The translations under genes and the position numbers were made by a program. A stretch of DNA of 64,000 bases from Solen grandis (taxonomy: Eukaryota; Mollusca; Bivalvia; Adapedonta; Solenidae): contig CM037787.1 of the NCBI GenBank assembly GCA_021229015.1, positions 34,485,874-34,549,873 of the forward strand. Direction: 5' to 3'. Positions 11,651 to 21,165 of this stretch are shown piece by piece (within the stretch, counting starts at the first letter, position 1; each line of letters begins with the position of its first letter). The notes beneath the pieces were generated by a model that saw only the letters and a program-made list of their open reading frames with translations, was not told the origin of the DNA and did not search any database.

Positions 11651-12593
11651 AGCAAACAAGCAGAACATTGTCTTTATTTGAAGCTAATACTTTGGCATAT
11701 TGTTTTATAGGTGCGCAGTTCCTTTGGTTATATGTCAAAAATTTAATATGATTTCATAGCAGGATAATTGTTTTGGACAGGGCGTGAATGAAAATTGTTT
11801 CAAGCACCCCATAAATCACTTCTAATGTGAAAGACCATCTGTCTTTGTTATTTAAAGAAATTATGCGTTATATATGCATGGTAAAATCCGAATATCAAGT
11901 TTCAAAAGAGTCCCATGCTTCAAGGGATCAACTTTTATTTAACTGATGGTTTAAGAGCTAACAAATTCTGACCGTTATCTTCAGAGAATAAAATAAATCA
12001 AGGTTTCCCTATTACGCGAGGAACGTTCTAAATACTATACTACTATACTCAAACGCCACTTCTTGGAAAGATGTCGGATATCTGATATCGTGTTTTTCAA
12101 ACGATTTTCGGTATTATCATGTATTAAGTTAGGTATTTTCATAAACAATTGAATGATACATATTCTTTTTTATTCATTGCAAAGATTGCATGAGGAAACA
12201 CGCTTGAGTTGGAGCCTGAGTTGTATGGGGTCAATATGTCAAATGTAAGAGATTTTAGCAAAATATGCAAATATAAGCTTAGCCAGGTTTCATGGATTTC
12301 TTCTAAGCGGTAAGGAGATGCCATTTAAAGTGAATTGTTGACGGCGGACAAAGGATGATCTCAATAGCTCATGCGAGCTAAAATTAAAAGCAGTTCGTTT
12401 ATTTTATCTTTTGACTAAACTTCCAATGACCTTGGGAATATTAATTCAGACGGATATTCATCGTGATATGCACTGCTGTGTTTATCTGAAACTTGTTTGT
12501 TTATAATATCTGTCAATATTTAATCTTTTTAGAAAATGTGAATATCGGCTATTCAAACAACGTAACACTAACACCATTACGCAACATAAAAAC

Positions 12594-12660
12594 TGGTCCC
12601 GGTGGCCTAGTGGTTAAAGCGTCCGCCCCGGTTGTTGGTTCGATCCCCGGTCGCTACATA
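12594..12660 (+). repeat. SINE-A head only
   Basis: A tRNA-like head, TGGCCTAGTGGTTAAAGCG and GGTTCGATCCCCGG, with no SINE body after it. The ends do not pair as an acceptor stem, so it is read as a SINE head, not a tRNA gene. Confidence 0.7.
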
Positions 12661-12830
12661 TAAAATTCGATAAATATTAAACTAAATTGAATTTAGGATA
12701 TACTATGCATCCATCTGTCATTAAATACACTTAAGTATGGCTATAACAAACCTTTATTTTGAAAAAAAGTACTAATCAAAAGTAATTGTTTTTAACTTTT
12801 TTTCCCTAGTGTTCAAGCATTCAGATTTTT

Positions 12831-12912
12831 GTTTGTTCGTTGGATTTAACGTCCCACCGACAGAATTTCAGTCATTTAGAGACGATGACCACATGAGACA
12901 GATATGGTACTT
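12831..12912 (-). repeat. SINE-A 3' fragment
   Basis: Reverse-oriented 3' end (GGATTTAACGTCCCACCGAC), truncated after about 80 bp. Confidence 0.8.
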
Positions 12913-12965
12913 AGTTTGAACATATTTTATTGCTTTTAACATGTACATGTAACATAAAGAGTGCA

Positions 12966-13207
12966 TTAACCCTTTCCCTCATAGAGGAAACCATGAAAAG
13001 ACCTATGCGAACAGCATAAAACCAGATGAGCCTGCGAGTAACTCGCAGGCTGATCAGGTTTTATGCTGTTCGCTGCTCCTCAGTGGTCTGGTAATGAGGA
13101 CTTTATAATTAAATTTGGTAAGGTTTAACTGTGGTTTTCTGCAGATCAGGCTTTATGTGGTACCTACTGAGTGCGTCAAAATGAGTCTATATGAGGGAAA
13201 GGGTTAA
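12966..13207 (+). mobile_element. TTAA-bounded MITE, copy 1 (piggyBac-like)
   Basis: A 242 bp non-autonomous element between TTAA tetramers, with terminal inverted repeats CCCTTTCCCTCATA / TATGAGGGAAAGGG. Its middle is a long near-perfect palindrome around GAGTAACTC. TTAA duplication plus CCC-starting ends is the hallmark of piggyBac-superfamily transposons. No coding capacity. Confidence 0.88.
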
Positions 13208-13515
13208 ATACAAAACAGAATATAATTGACACGGAAAAGGAAACAGGTATGTTAACAGTTTGAAGCAAATGGATTGGACCAACATTAATTAAGGCCTTTC
13301 CCAGACAGAATTAAATAACAAAATGTTCACTTTAATGGTACATATAACCTGTATATGTAATTAATGTGTGAGACAAAGAAAATATATAAATTTCAACCAC
13401 AGCATCAGAGAAAAAGACAACTCGCTTTCCTCAGAACAGTTTAAGTAATTGATATAAATAGTGTTTATAAATATGTAATTAATGATACACAATAATATGA
13501 AATAATAATAAAAGA

Positions 13516-13980
13516 CAAGAGGGCCAAGATGGCCCTAGTCGCTCACCTGAGAAAAGTATCACTCATTGCCTGTACAAAATAGATTGCTTTAGAATTAAGA
13601 TGATGAGGTGAAACAATGTTCAGGAATTTTCTGATCCACAAAAGATATCATCATGACAAACATTCTGCCAAAGTTTGAGGATGATTGAAAAGGCCTTTCG
13701 TGTGTAAACAAGATTTTTCTAAGATTTGACCTATTGACCCGGGATATCATCAAGACAAACATTCTGACCAAGTTTGATGAAGATTGGATTAAAATTGTTT
13801 GTAGCCTCTAGTGTGTAAACAAGATTTTTCTAAGATTTGACCTACTGACCTACTTTTTGTCCCCGCCCATTTCGAAAGGGTTCAAGATATCATCAAGACA
13901 AACATTCTGACCAAGTTTGAGGAAGATTGGATCAAAATTGTGGCCCCTAGTGTGTAAACAAGATTTTTCTAAGCGTATTT
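13516..13980 (+). repeat. GCTCACCTGAG-type repeat, 3' truncated
   Basis: Starts AGAGGGCCAAGATGGCCC then TCGCTCACCTGAG. It continues with about 100 bp internal units sharing GTGTAAACAAGATTTTTCTA and ATCATCAAGACAAACATTCT. The typical closing CTCAGGTGAGC is missing. The same family occurs at 46928-48288. Confidence 0.8.
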
Positions 13981-14135
13981 CGCTCTCATTCATATTACTG
14001 AAACAGCGTTTTCAAAATATCACCGGATTTATATTTAAATCTAATGGAGTTATACTAAATTCTGATAAAACGATGAGTATTCTTTATATATTTTTGAACA
14101 TGCCAAAAAAGGAACACATTGAATTATGACGACAA
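13975..14135 (+). mobile_element. Possible LINE reverse transcriptase fragment
   Basis: A short open frame contains GVILNSDKTMSILY, which resembles the segment after the RT catalytic YxDD motif ('GL.LN..KT....F'). Nothing else of the domain is visible, so this is weak. Confidence 0.3.
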
Positions 14136-14379
14136 GTTTTCAAATCCAAATAGCAATTTTTTACACTTATGGTATGGGCGGGTATTAATGAATAACTGTT
14201 GGCGTTGTTGATAAAAAAAAAAGGACATCTGAAACAAGAAATATCTTTAGAAAAGATACTCGGCCGTGGTAACCAGCTTGATGATTAGTGTCTGAATGGT
14301 TTAATATGTAATAGATTATGTTGGTTTAAAAGTTGTGAAATTCCTGTGTCAGTGCAGCTCTTTGAAATACCACGGACCC

Positions 14380-14454
14380 AGTAGTATACACAATGGTGGT
14401 TCAGGACCACCTCAGAATGGCAAACGGAGTCTTCCTCGTCATTTCTTAGTGGTT
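14380..14454 (+). repeat. Outer inverted repeat, left
   Basis: Starts AGTAGTATACACAATG and ends TCATTTCTTAGTGGTT. It matches the reverse complement of 17697-17763 with a few indels and substitutions. Weaker similarity continues outward for several tens of bases on both sides. Confidence 0.82.
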
Positions 14455-14569
14455 CTGACTAACCTTGTGGTCACATCATCTCTAAGATATATGTGACAAC
14501 GGGCAGAGTCTGGACCAGGGAAACTGTATCGAGAATAAAAAGAGACACGGAGCACAAGGCCAAAAACGG

Positions 14570-15215
14570 ATGGCTAGAGGCGAACCCGGCGTAGAGCCGG
14601 CCGGCGTGTTCGTCGCGAAGGTGGACATGTCCGAGCTCTCGATTGCAGCCCTCCAGGCCACCCTACCGGCATTCGAGGCCAAGCTGGCCGCAAACGGCTA
14701 CGGGGTCTACTGCATCGACTATACGCAAGACTTTTCCGGGTGCTCGACCGAGAGGCTCTAGTGGTCCACCTCGTCGAAAGGTACGGGTTCCGCGAGCAGG
14801 ACTGTCTGGCAGAGGCCATGCTAAAACACTCCTACGATCTTGGCGAACACCGACAGCGTAGGAAAGCACATTTATACCTGGGTCCAGACGACCCCCTCTG
14901 GCTACACGGTGCGAACGAAGCTCTACAACAAAATGGTGTCGAACTTCGAAGCGGGCGGGGTGCGCGAGTAGATCGGGGGACATCTGGCGGACTACACCGA
15001 CTGCCCGAACGCCCACCTCCGAAAACTTTCTTGCACCCAAACGTCCAGGCGAGGGGGTGCACGAGAATCGAAATGTCGCTGTGCGCCTGCCGCGGGAAAG
15101 CGCTGTCTTCCGACACGGCGACGAAAGTGGTGAGAAAAGCTCTCGAGCTCTCGAGCTCGTGTCTCCGGAGGACTGCCCGCTGTTTGTCGTGCAGACGCCC
15201 GCTAGGCAGTAAACA
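14570..15215 (+). pseudogene. Partial inverted copy of the element's main protein (N-terminal part)
   Basis: Carries the N-terminal third of the main protein, including a lead-in absent from the right copy (MARGEPGVEPAGVFVAK...), then GYGVYCIDYTQDFSG. Frames change just after that motif, near 14740, and again near 14825-14835. A later frame holds RGCTRIEMSLCAC (about 15050-15085). Homology to the right copy stops near 15215. The frame break just before KTFLHPNV (about 15020) is the same in both copies. Decayed; not a working gene. Confidence 0.7.
14690..15215 (+). repeat. Inner inverted repeat, left arm
   Basis: Reverse-complement partner of 17079-17606. It starts at the codons for NGYGVYC and stops where the right copy continues into the rest of the main frame. 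Confidence 0.85.
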
Positions 15216-15443
15216 AACCTGCCCGGAAAATACTTGGGGCAACCGGGAAGCAATGCACGCCCACCGAGCAAAAAAACAGTCGCCGCAAAAACAGACGTCC
15301 GCCGCGCAGGAAAACACGAAACCGGGAGACCCCAACTACATGGAATAGCAGTGGAAAAAATACGGCCAACAAAAAGCCGGGACAAAAAATACGTGTACAG
15401 TGGCGGTTTGTATACATGTATTTGTATATATATGTATATGGGT

Positions 15444-15708
15444 ATGGATCTGGTCTGGAAACAAGGCGGACCTCCTCGGTTCTCGTACGACGAGTTCCAA
15501 GATGCGAAAAAGGGGGTTGGCGAGACGGCGTGCAAATTTGTGGAAGAGCTAGTGGAAAAGGCAGAGGGCTTGGACGATTGGAAAATGTTGGGCCGGATCG
15601 GAAAAAAGAAGGCAGCGGCATGGAAGGGCTGAAACAGAAGCGAACTCTACGCCCTGGGTCGCGGCGGCGCCGTGTTCTTCTGCCTGCCTTGTGGTCTCGT
15701 GCTCGTCT
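15444..15708 (+). pseudogene. Small second frame of the GC-rich element, with in-frame TGA
   Basis: ATG at 15444 opens a 62-codon frame (MDLVWKQGGPPRFSYDEF at its start, ending AAAWKG then TGA at 15630-15632). The same frame continues past the TGA for 25 codons to a TAG, with a hydrophobic end (AVFFCLPCGLVLV), suggesting a once-longer protein of about 87 residues with a membrane-like tail. It is preceded by a TATA-rich stretch (about 15400-15440), the only AT-rich stretch inside the block, which could be its promoter. It ends about 60 bp from the end of the opposing main frame. Function unknown. Confidence 0.45.
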
Positions 15709-15771
15709 AGACGTCTAGAGGCTGTTGTTCGGACGTCTCCTAGCTTGTGCTTCCAGGCAGAGCTCGGTGAT

Positions 15772-17630
15772 TTATGTTTCTAGAAAGCTTCCGTATACGG
15801 GCGTATCCTCGTCCGTCGCGGACTTTCCGTTGGGGTCGGTTGGGACGAGAAATAGGGCCGTGCGGGGCCTGCCTCGAAACGTCGTCTTCGAGTATCGCCA
15901 ACAGAGATACACGCCCGTGGGTAGGTCTGTCGTCTTTTTTGTAACTTTGGGCTGCGGTGCGGGCACCCCCAGGAGCATGGCGGTTTTCTGCTCTTGTACG
16001 GCTTTGCTGTGCGCTTTCTCTGTGTCCGCCAAAGCCTGCAGATTTTCTAAGATTTTCGGGTCTGGAGCCGCGAGTACTCGGATAGGGTTCCAAGATATTT
16101 GCTTCTCGCCGTTCCAAAACGCTTGGGCGGGTAGTACCGATATTGCCAGCCCGGCCTTGCCTGTGCCGGAAGGCACTAGCTAGTTCAACAAATTCTTGTA
16201 CTTTTCATCTTTTATCGCGAAGAAACGAGCGCACGATTCCAGAATCTCGCGCAGGCCGCGGGTCGCCCTCACGACGGTGTCGTCGGGGCCAGACAAGACC
16301 ACCCTATACGCGTTGGGCGTTTTCCGGAATCCAAAAATGTTCCAGGTCTGTTTGGTAGAGACCTCTGAAACCTTTCCATGGGCGACCAAAGAAACTCGAA
16401 GACCCGATTTCACATTTCCCGAGAGTCTTCTTTGTTTTTTTTGTACGCGGCAGCATCGAGTTCTAGCCGCTCGATTTCTTCGGCTTTCCTTTTTTGCAGC
16501 CGTTTTGCCCGCTAGCGCTTTAACCTCCACTTTGGCGGCTACACGGCGGCGCCACTCTTCTACTCATTTGGATTTAAGCAGCTCTCGCAGCAGCAGGCGT
16601 CTCTCGCGGCCGGCCGTAGATAGCGTGGATATCTCTCGGTCTCGCACGATTCCGGCATAGCCACCAGGCGGTATCTGCATTTTTCTACCCCAATGCTCTG
16701 GCATTTGGCCGTTCCCCACGCCCACGACACCGGAGATGTCGCCGGAAAAAGCTTGGCTAGATCGTGGGGCGTTCGGATGCAGCTTGGTCGGCCTTTTGCT
16801 GCCAGCCAGCATGGTATTGGCGTCCGCGTGTTTTGCATAGCACTCGAGGGGCGCCAGCAGGACGCCCTCTTCTAGGGGACGAAAGATATCCACCCGAAAG
16901 ATGGAACAAGCTCGAAACCCGAAATCGGCCGCCGCCCACTCTACAGCCCTTTCTCAGCGAGCACCAAACCCCGACGATTCTCCCGGTCTTGGTGTGCGCG
17001 TTCCAGGCGACAAAGATCGTTTTTTGCGACCGGTCCGCGAGCACCAGGCATCTGTCCAGTTTGGCAGCCAGGTTTGTCCACTACCTAGCGGGCGTCTGCA
17101 CGACAAACAGCTGGCAGTCCTCCGGAGACACGAGCTCGAGGTCTTTTCCCACCACTTTCGTCGCCGTGTCGGAAGACAGCGCTCTCCAGCGGCAGGTGTA
17201 CAGCGACGCTTCGATTCCCGTGCACCCCCTCGCCTCGACGTTTGGGTGCAAGAAAGTTTTCGGAGGTGGGCGTTCGGGCAGTCGGCGTAGTCCGCCAGAT
17301 ATCCCCCGATCTGCTCGCGCACCTCGCCCGCTTCGAAGTTCGACACCACTTTGTTGTAGAGCTTCGATCGCACCGTGTAGCTAGAGGAGTTTGTCTGCAC
17401 CCAGGTATAAATGTGCTTTCCTACGCTGTCGGTGTTCGCCAAGATCGTAGGAGTGTTTTTTCGCATGGCCTCTGCCAGACAGCCCTGCTCGCGGAACCCG
17501 TACCTTACGACGAGGTGGTCCACTAAAGTCTCTCGGTCGAACACCCCCGAAAAGTCTTGCGTATAGTCGATGCAGTAGACCCCGTAGCCGTTGCCTCCAT
17601 ATCCATGTTGCCTCGATTGATTGTTCGGTC
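15772..17630 (-). pseudogene. Main protein of the GC-rich element; distant rolling-circle-initiator-like (tentative)
   Basis: A minus-strand reading frame of about 620 codons broken by several frameshifts. In order: GYGVYCIDYTQDFSG (about 17560-17605); HIYTWVQTN then TVRSKLYNKV (about 17360-17415); a GCTGIE-x-SLY motif (about 17205-17225); a segment with FVVQTPAR and IFVAWNAHTKTGR (about 16980-17115); a middle region ending with an Arg/Lys-rich stretch (about 16440-16600); and a C-terminal open segment 15772-16176 with TTFRGRPRTALFLVP. The order 'D-x-T-x-DF-x-G', then 'R-x-K-x-YNK', then 'R-I-E-x-SLY' resembles Rep_trans-type rolling-circle initiators. That is pattern-level inference only. 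The first codons are lost at the junction with AT-rich DNA. It could instead belong to an undescribed viral or transposon protein family. Confidence 0.6.
17079..17606 (-). repeat. Inner inverted repeat, right arm
   Basis: About 528 bp matching 14690-15215 in reverse complement, clearly over 85 percent by eye, with scattered substitutions and small indels. Together the arms could form a long stem with a loop of about 1.9 kb. Confidence 0.85.
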
Positions 17631-17696
17631 TCGATTTCGATTTGTACTACTTCTCCAATTGGAAAGTTTTTCGAAAAACAGATATACTCAAGTAAA

Positions 17697-17763
17697 AACC
17701 ACTAAGAAATGACGAGGAAGGCTCCATTCTGAGATGGTCCAGAACCACATTGTGTATACTACT
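17697..17763 (-). repeat. Outer inverted repeat, right
   Basis: AACCACTAAGAAATGACGAG ... GTGTATACTACT; partner of 14380-14454. Confidence 0.82.
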
Positions 17764-17768
17764 GATCC

Positions 17769-18109
17769 AAATAATTTCTACAATCTTTGTAGACTTACAG
17801 CCTTAAAACATCTGCGTATTAGACTTCGAATGAAACCGGATGTTACGTTTTTGTTGAATATAGGATCTGTCAGGTTCGAACAATCAATTCCGAAATCTAT
17901 GTGTTTCCTTTTTTTAAGCGTTCTACTCTTTCAGATTACCTTAAAAATGGTTCAGTGTCTAACTTTTCGGGGCAAGTAGTTCGCAGGGGAAGAAAACTTC
18001 AACTTTTAAAACAAACTGAGATCTAAAGAACTCGTTTCCGCAACTCCTTTCTTTTCTTTTGACTATTTTACAATGACCAATGGGAATTTAGGAAAGTATA
18101 TAATAACCA
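17769..18109. other. AT-rich flank between the GC-rich element and the LINE
   Basis: No gene recognised. Its first about 100 bp weakly mirror the sequence left of 14374 in inverted orientation. Confidence 0.3.
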
Positions 18110-21100
18110 ATGGAAAGCCTAATTTTATTCCTCTTCATTACTGTGTGTTTCACGGGAAATCAGAGTGAAAATAAACGGCCTAACGGCCAAAAAATAATGT
18201 TCTGCATCCTCTATGATATATCCACAATAACACGATTGATCATTACGTAAGTGGTTATAAAATAAGTTGGAGTTTATGTTACTACATTTATAACATATTC
18301 TTGTATGATGGACCTGTGGAAAACCTTTCACCAGAAAAAAAGAACGAAAGAACTATTGGCGTTTTTTTATTTTTATTTTTTTTATTTATTTTTTTTAAAA
18401 GCAGACAATGTGACTATAGTATGGGTATGAGTGTCCAAACTATTCCAAAGTTTGATAGATAGAGGTATTACGGATTTGGCATATATTTCGAGCCGGCGTG
18501 CCAAAGTAGCGTAATCTGAATTGTTTCTCAAATTTAAAGTATGTACTTCTAGCACAGTATTAGGAAAGAGGTCAGATAGATAACAAAGTAAATCCCCCAG
18601 CTATATTTATATATCAAAAATAATTTCTGCGTGTGTCTTCTGTCGGATAATGATACCCACCTTATTTCTTTTTCTATTGATACAGATCTATAGATTTGTA
18701 GAGCTATCCCAGACTATAGATGCATATTAAATAAGTGGTCGAAGATAAGGTATTCATATATATATTTGATTCAAAGTTTTCCTTTTAAGTTTAAACTTTG
18801 ACAGTCTCATTGTTCCTAAAACTTTTGCTGCTGATGATGATATATTTTTAATATGTTCATGCTATGGGCCATCTTTACTAAATGTTATACCAAAATGTTT
18901 ACGATTGTCTACAAAAGTTAAGCGTGTATTCTCGAAAATAATTGAAGGTAAGTTCATGTTTTGTTTAGCAAGTGAGAAAAATAATACTTCTGTTTTAACC
19001 GGATTAAATTTAACAAGCCATTGTTTGCCCATTGTGATACAATATTTAGGTCACCATCTAAGTTAAACGTTGATTCGATATGGTTAATATCATCAGAGCA
19101 CACTAATAATGAACTATTTTTTTTTATAGAAAAAGTAGATCCAACAAAAACTTTTGTTTTCGACTTGATAGATAACTAGGCATCCATTTAAGGATAGTTT
19201 TTCTGTAATTCCATATTGTTTCAATTAAAAGACCAAACCCTTATGCCAGACACGATCGAAGGCTTTACGATAATGTCGCAAAAAACCATACAAGTAGATT
19301 TCTTGTCGTCAAACTCTTTGCAAATTTGATTGTAAATATCAATTAATTGATGCACAGTAGACTTGACTAATTGAGTTTACCATCGCTTCGACAGTATTTC
19401 AGTCATATAGCGACGTCCAGCTAATTACAGGTGGAGGAAGACCCCGAATGCACGGACGCACCCGGGTAGAACCACCGACCTACCGCAAGCCAGCTGGAAG
19501 GCTTCCTCATGATACGCAGTAGAATGTCCAGGTAAGAAAGCCGGCTGAATTTTATATATACATTTATTCTCATGAAAATATAAAATAAATATATATAGTT
19601 AAACATAGTACGCACCATAACTTTACCTATACAACTAATAAGCGAAACTGGTCTGTAATTCGATGTTATGGAACTCTCACCTTTTTTAAATTAGGGCATG
19701 AAATTTGCAGTTTTCCAGCTATCTGGGTAGATATTAGGATCTACAGAAATATTCAATAATATTTTCAAAGATTCACAAACAGTAAATCAGGTCTCCTTTA
19801 ACATGCGATGACTACTTTCATCAGGTCCACTTGCCTTATTAGAAGAATTGAAAGAACGTCTATTATATCTTGTTTGGTAATGCTAAAACTGTCAAGCTGT
19901 TTATTCGTTTTATTTACAAGAGTTGAAAAAGAGGTTTTAGTGTCGCAAATAATTGAAATAGAAACGAAAAAAATCATTTAGTGTATCGGCTTTGTCTTTA
20001 TCAGAAAATGCAAGGGAATCGTCCTCTTTCATCAGTGGGGACAAACATTTACAATTTGAGGAATTTTCTTTAACTAACAGTTTCACTAGTTTCCCATAGT
20101 AACGTGGATTCGTTGAACTACAATCACTCAGGGTAAATTCTATATGATTTAGGAAAACATCTTTCTCATGCTTTATCATGTCATTAACTTTATTTCGTAG
20201 ATGTTTATATCCGATCCAGTCTTCGTATTTTCCACTAGAAATAGCTTTACGTTTCTGTTGGTTTCGTTTTTTACTTGTTTTTCCGAATTTCAGAATTATA
20301 CCAAGGTTTATCTTTTGGACGAATGGTTGGCAGATTTTCTAAATCTTAAAACTCATCAGTAAATTGTTTTGCTGCAGTGTTAATATCAGAGAGTGTCAAC
20401 AAAAAAGTCAGTGTTTTGAATCTTTTCATTTAATTAACCGAAGTTTGCTCTTTTATGATTTCAGACTCGTCTTTTAAATGGGTCGTTGATTTAATTTCTT
20501 GTTCTGACATAGGCAAATGTTCAAATGGTCACTTCTTAATTAATCAGTATTAAAATGCCCTAAAATAAACACTCTAGAGAAGATGACATTCCAATAGGAT
20601 CTAAATGAGTTTGCGAGTAAGGAGAAATTATTGTGGCTTCATTAATAACATTTTCCATATTACTTAAAAGTTATACATCTCGTAATTTGTTAGTATTTGA
20701 ATTTCGTTAGTCTTCATTTATGTCACCAATTAAAATGTTACTACATTTTTAATACAAATATTTATCTTATCCCAAATATTAACGTTTTGGTAGCCTATGT
20801 AGATTACAGATTAAAATACGTTTTAAATTCCGTTTTGATTTCAAGCCAAATAGATTCGGATAAAATAATTTCTATCTCTAAATATTTTTTGAGCACATAC
20901 CAGAGGATACGTAAGTTAGAAGCCCGCCAGAGTGAGCAGTATTGTCTTTACGATATAATTTATCGAAACCATCTAGAAGTAAAGAGTCGTCTTGAATATC
21001 AAATGACAATTTACTTTCAGTGAAACAAACAATATCATAATTGAGAAAATTGGTTTTGATATACTCCAACTTCTTTGCTACGGATATAATGGTGAAAACA

Positions 21101-21165
21101 GATAAACTCGCATCGAATGTATTCGATACGGGATTTTTTTTCTACATCGCCGGATAACATCAAAA
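18110..21165 (-). mobile_element. Decayed APE-type LINE (EN + RT), CR1/L2-like
   Basis: A minus-strand non-LTR retrotransposon, broken by many stops and indels, with domains in order. The apurinic endonuclease begins around 21069 (IVCFTESKL, then GFDKLYRKD and GGLLTYVSSG). A linker at 19937-20179 ends with DTLNDFF. RT motifs follow: SNYRPVSLI near 19660, KAFDRVWHKG near 19240, a CSDD remnant of the catalytic YADD near 19100, and LSQWA..W-type sequence near 19045. The cysteine-containing C-terminus (CYCGYIIEDAEHYF) is at 18125-18331. Just upstream of the endonuclease, near 21130-21165, is LSGDVE followed by a shifted NP, a degenerate 2A-like sequence. A SINE-B interrupts the RT domain. The element is dead. 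Confidence 0.85.
19372..19515 (-). repeat. SINE-B inserted in the LINE RT domain
   Basis: Starts GAGTTTACCATCGCTTCGAC, includes CAGTCATATAGCGACGTCC and CACCCGGGTAGAACCACCGA, and ends in GGCTTCCTCATGA; the tRNA-like head is missing. It splits RT motifs that should be adjacent. Confidence 0.88.

Larger units (their letters stand above)
14374..17768. mobile_element. GC-rich inverted-repeat element carrying a decayed replication-protein-like gene
   Basis: A block whose base composition is visibly GC-rich from about 14500 to 17630, in contrast to AT-rich DNA on both sides. It is framed by an AT-rich inverted repeat (14380-14454 / 17697-17763, sharing CTTCCTCGTCATTTCTTAGT). Inside are a second inverted repeat of about 526 bp (14690-15215 / 17079-17606), a near-complete minus-strand reading frame (about 17630 to 15772), and a small plus-strand frame (15444-15708) convergent with it. 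All frames are broken by frameshifts. No LINE, LTR or known transposase motif is seen. I read it as a fossil of a small replicon or virus-like element inserted into, or mobilised with, host DNA. Family unknown. Confidence 0.7.

Noticed and set aside
14663..15535. 290-codon minus-strand open frame in the GC-rich block
   Set aside because: It is antisense to the clearly conserved left copy; long antisense frames are expected in GC-rich DNA, and it has no recognisable motif.
14500..17630. GC-rich block as bacterial contamination
   Set aside because: It is bounded inside continuous AT-rich sequence by matched inverted repeats, is heavily decayed, and has no bacterial gene organisation or ribosome binding sites.
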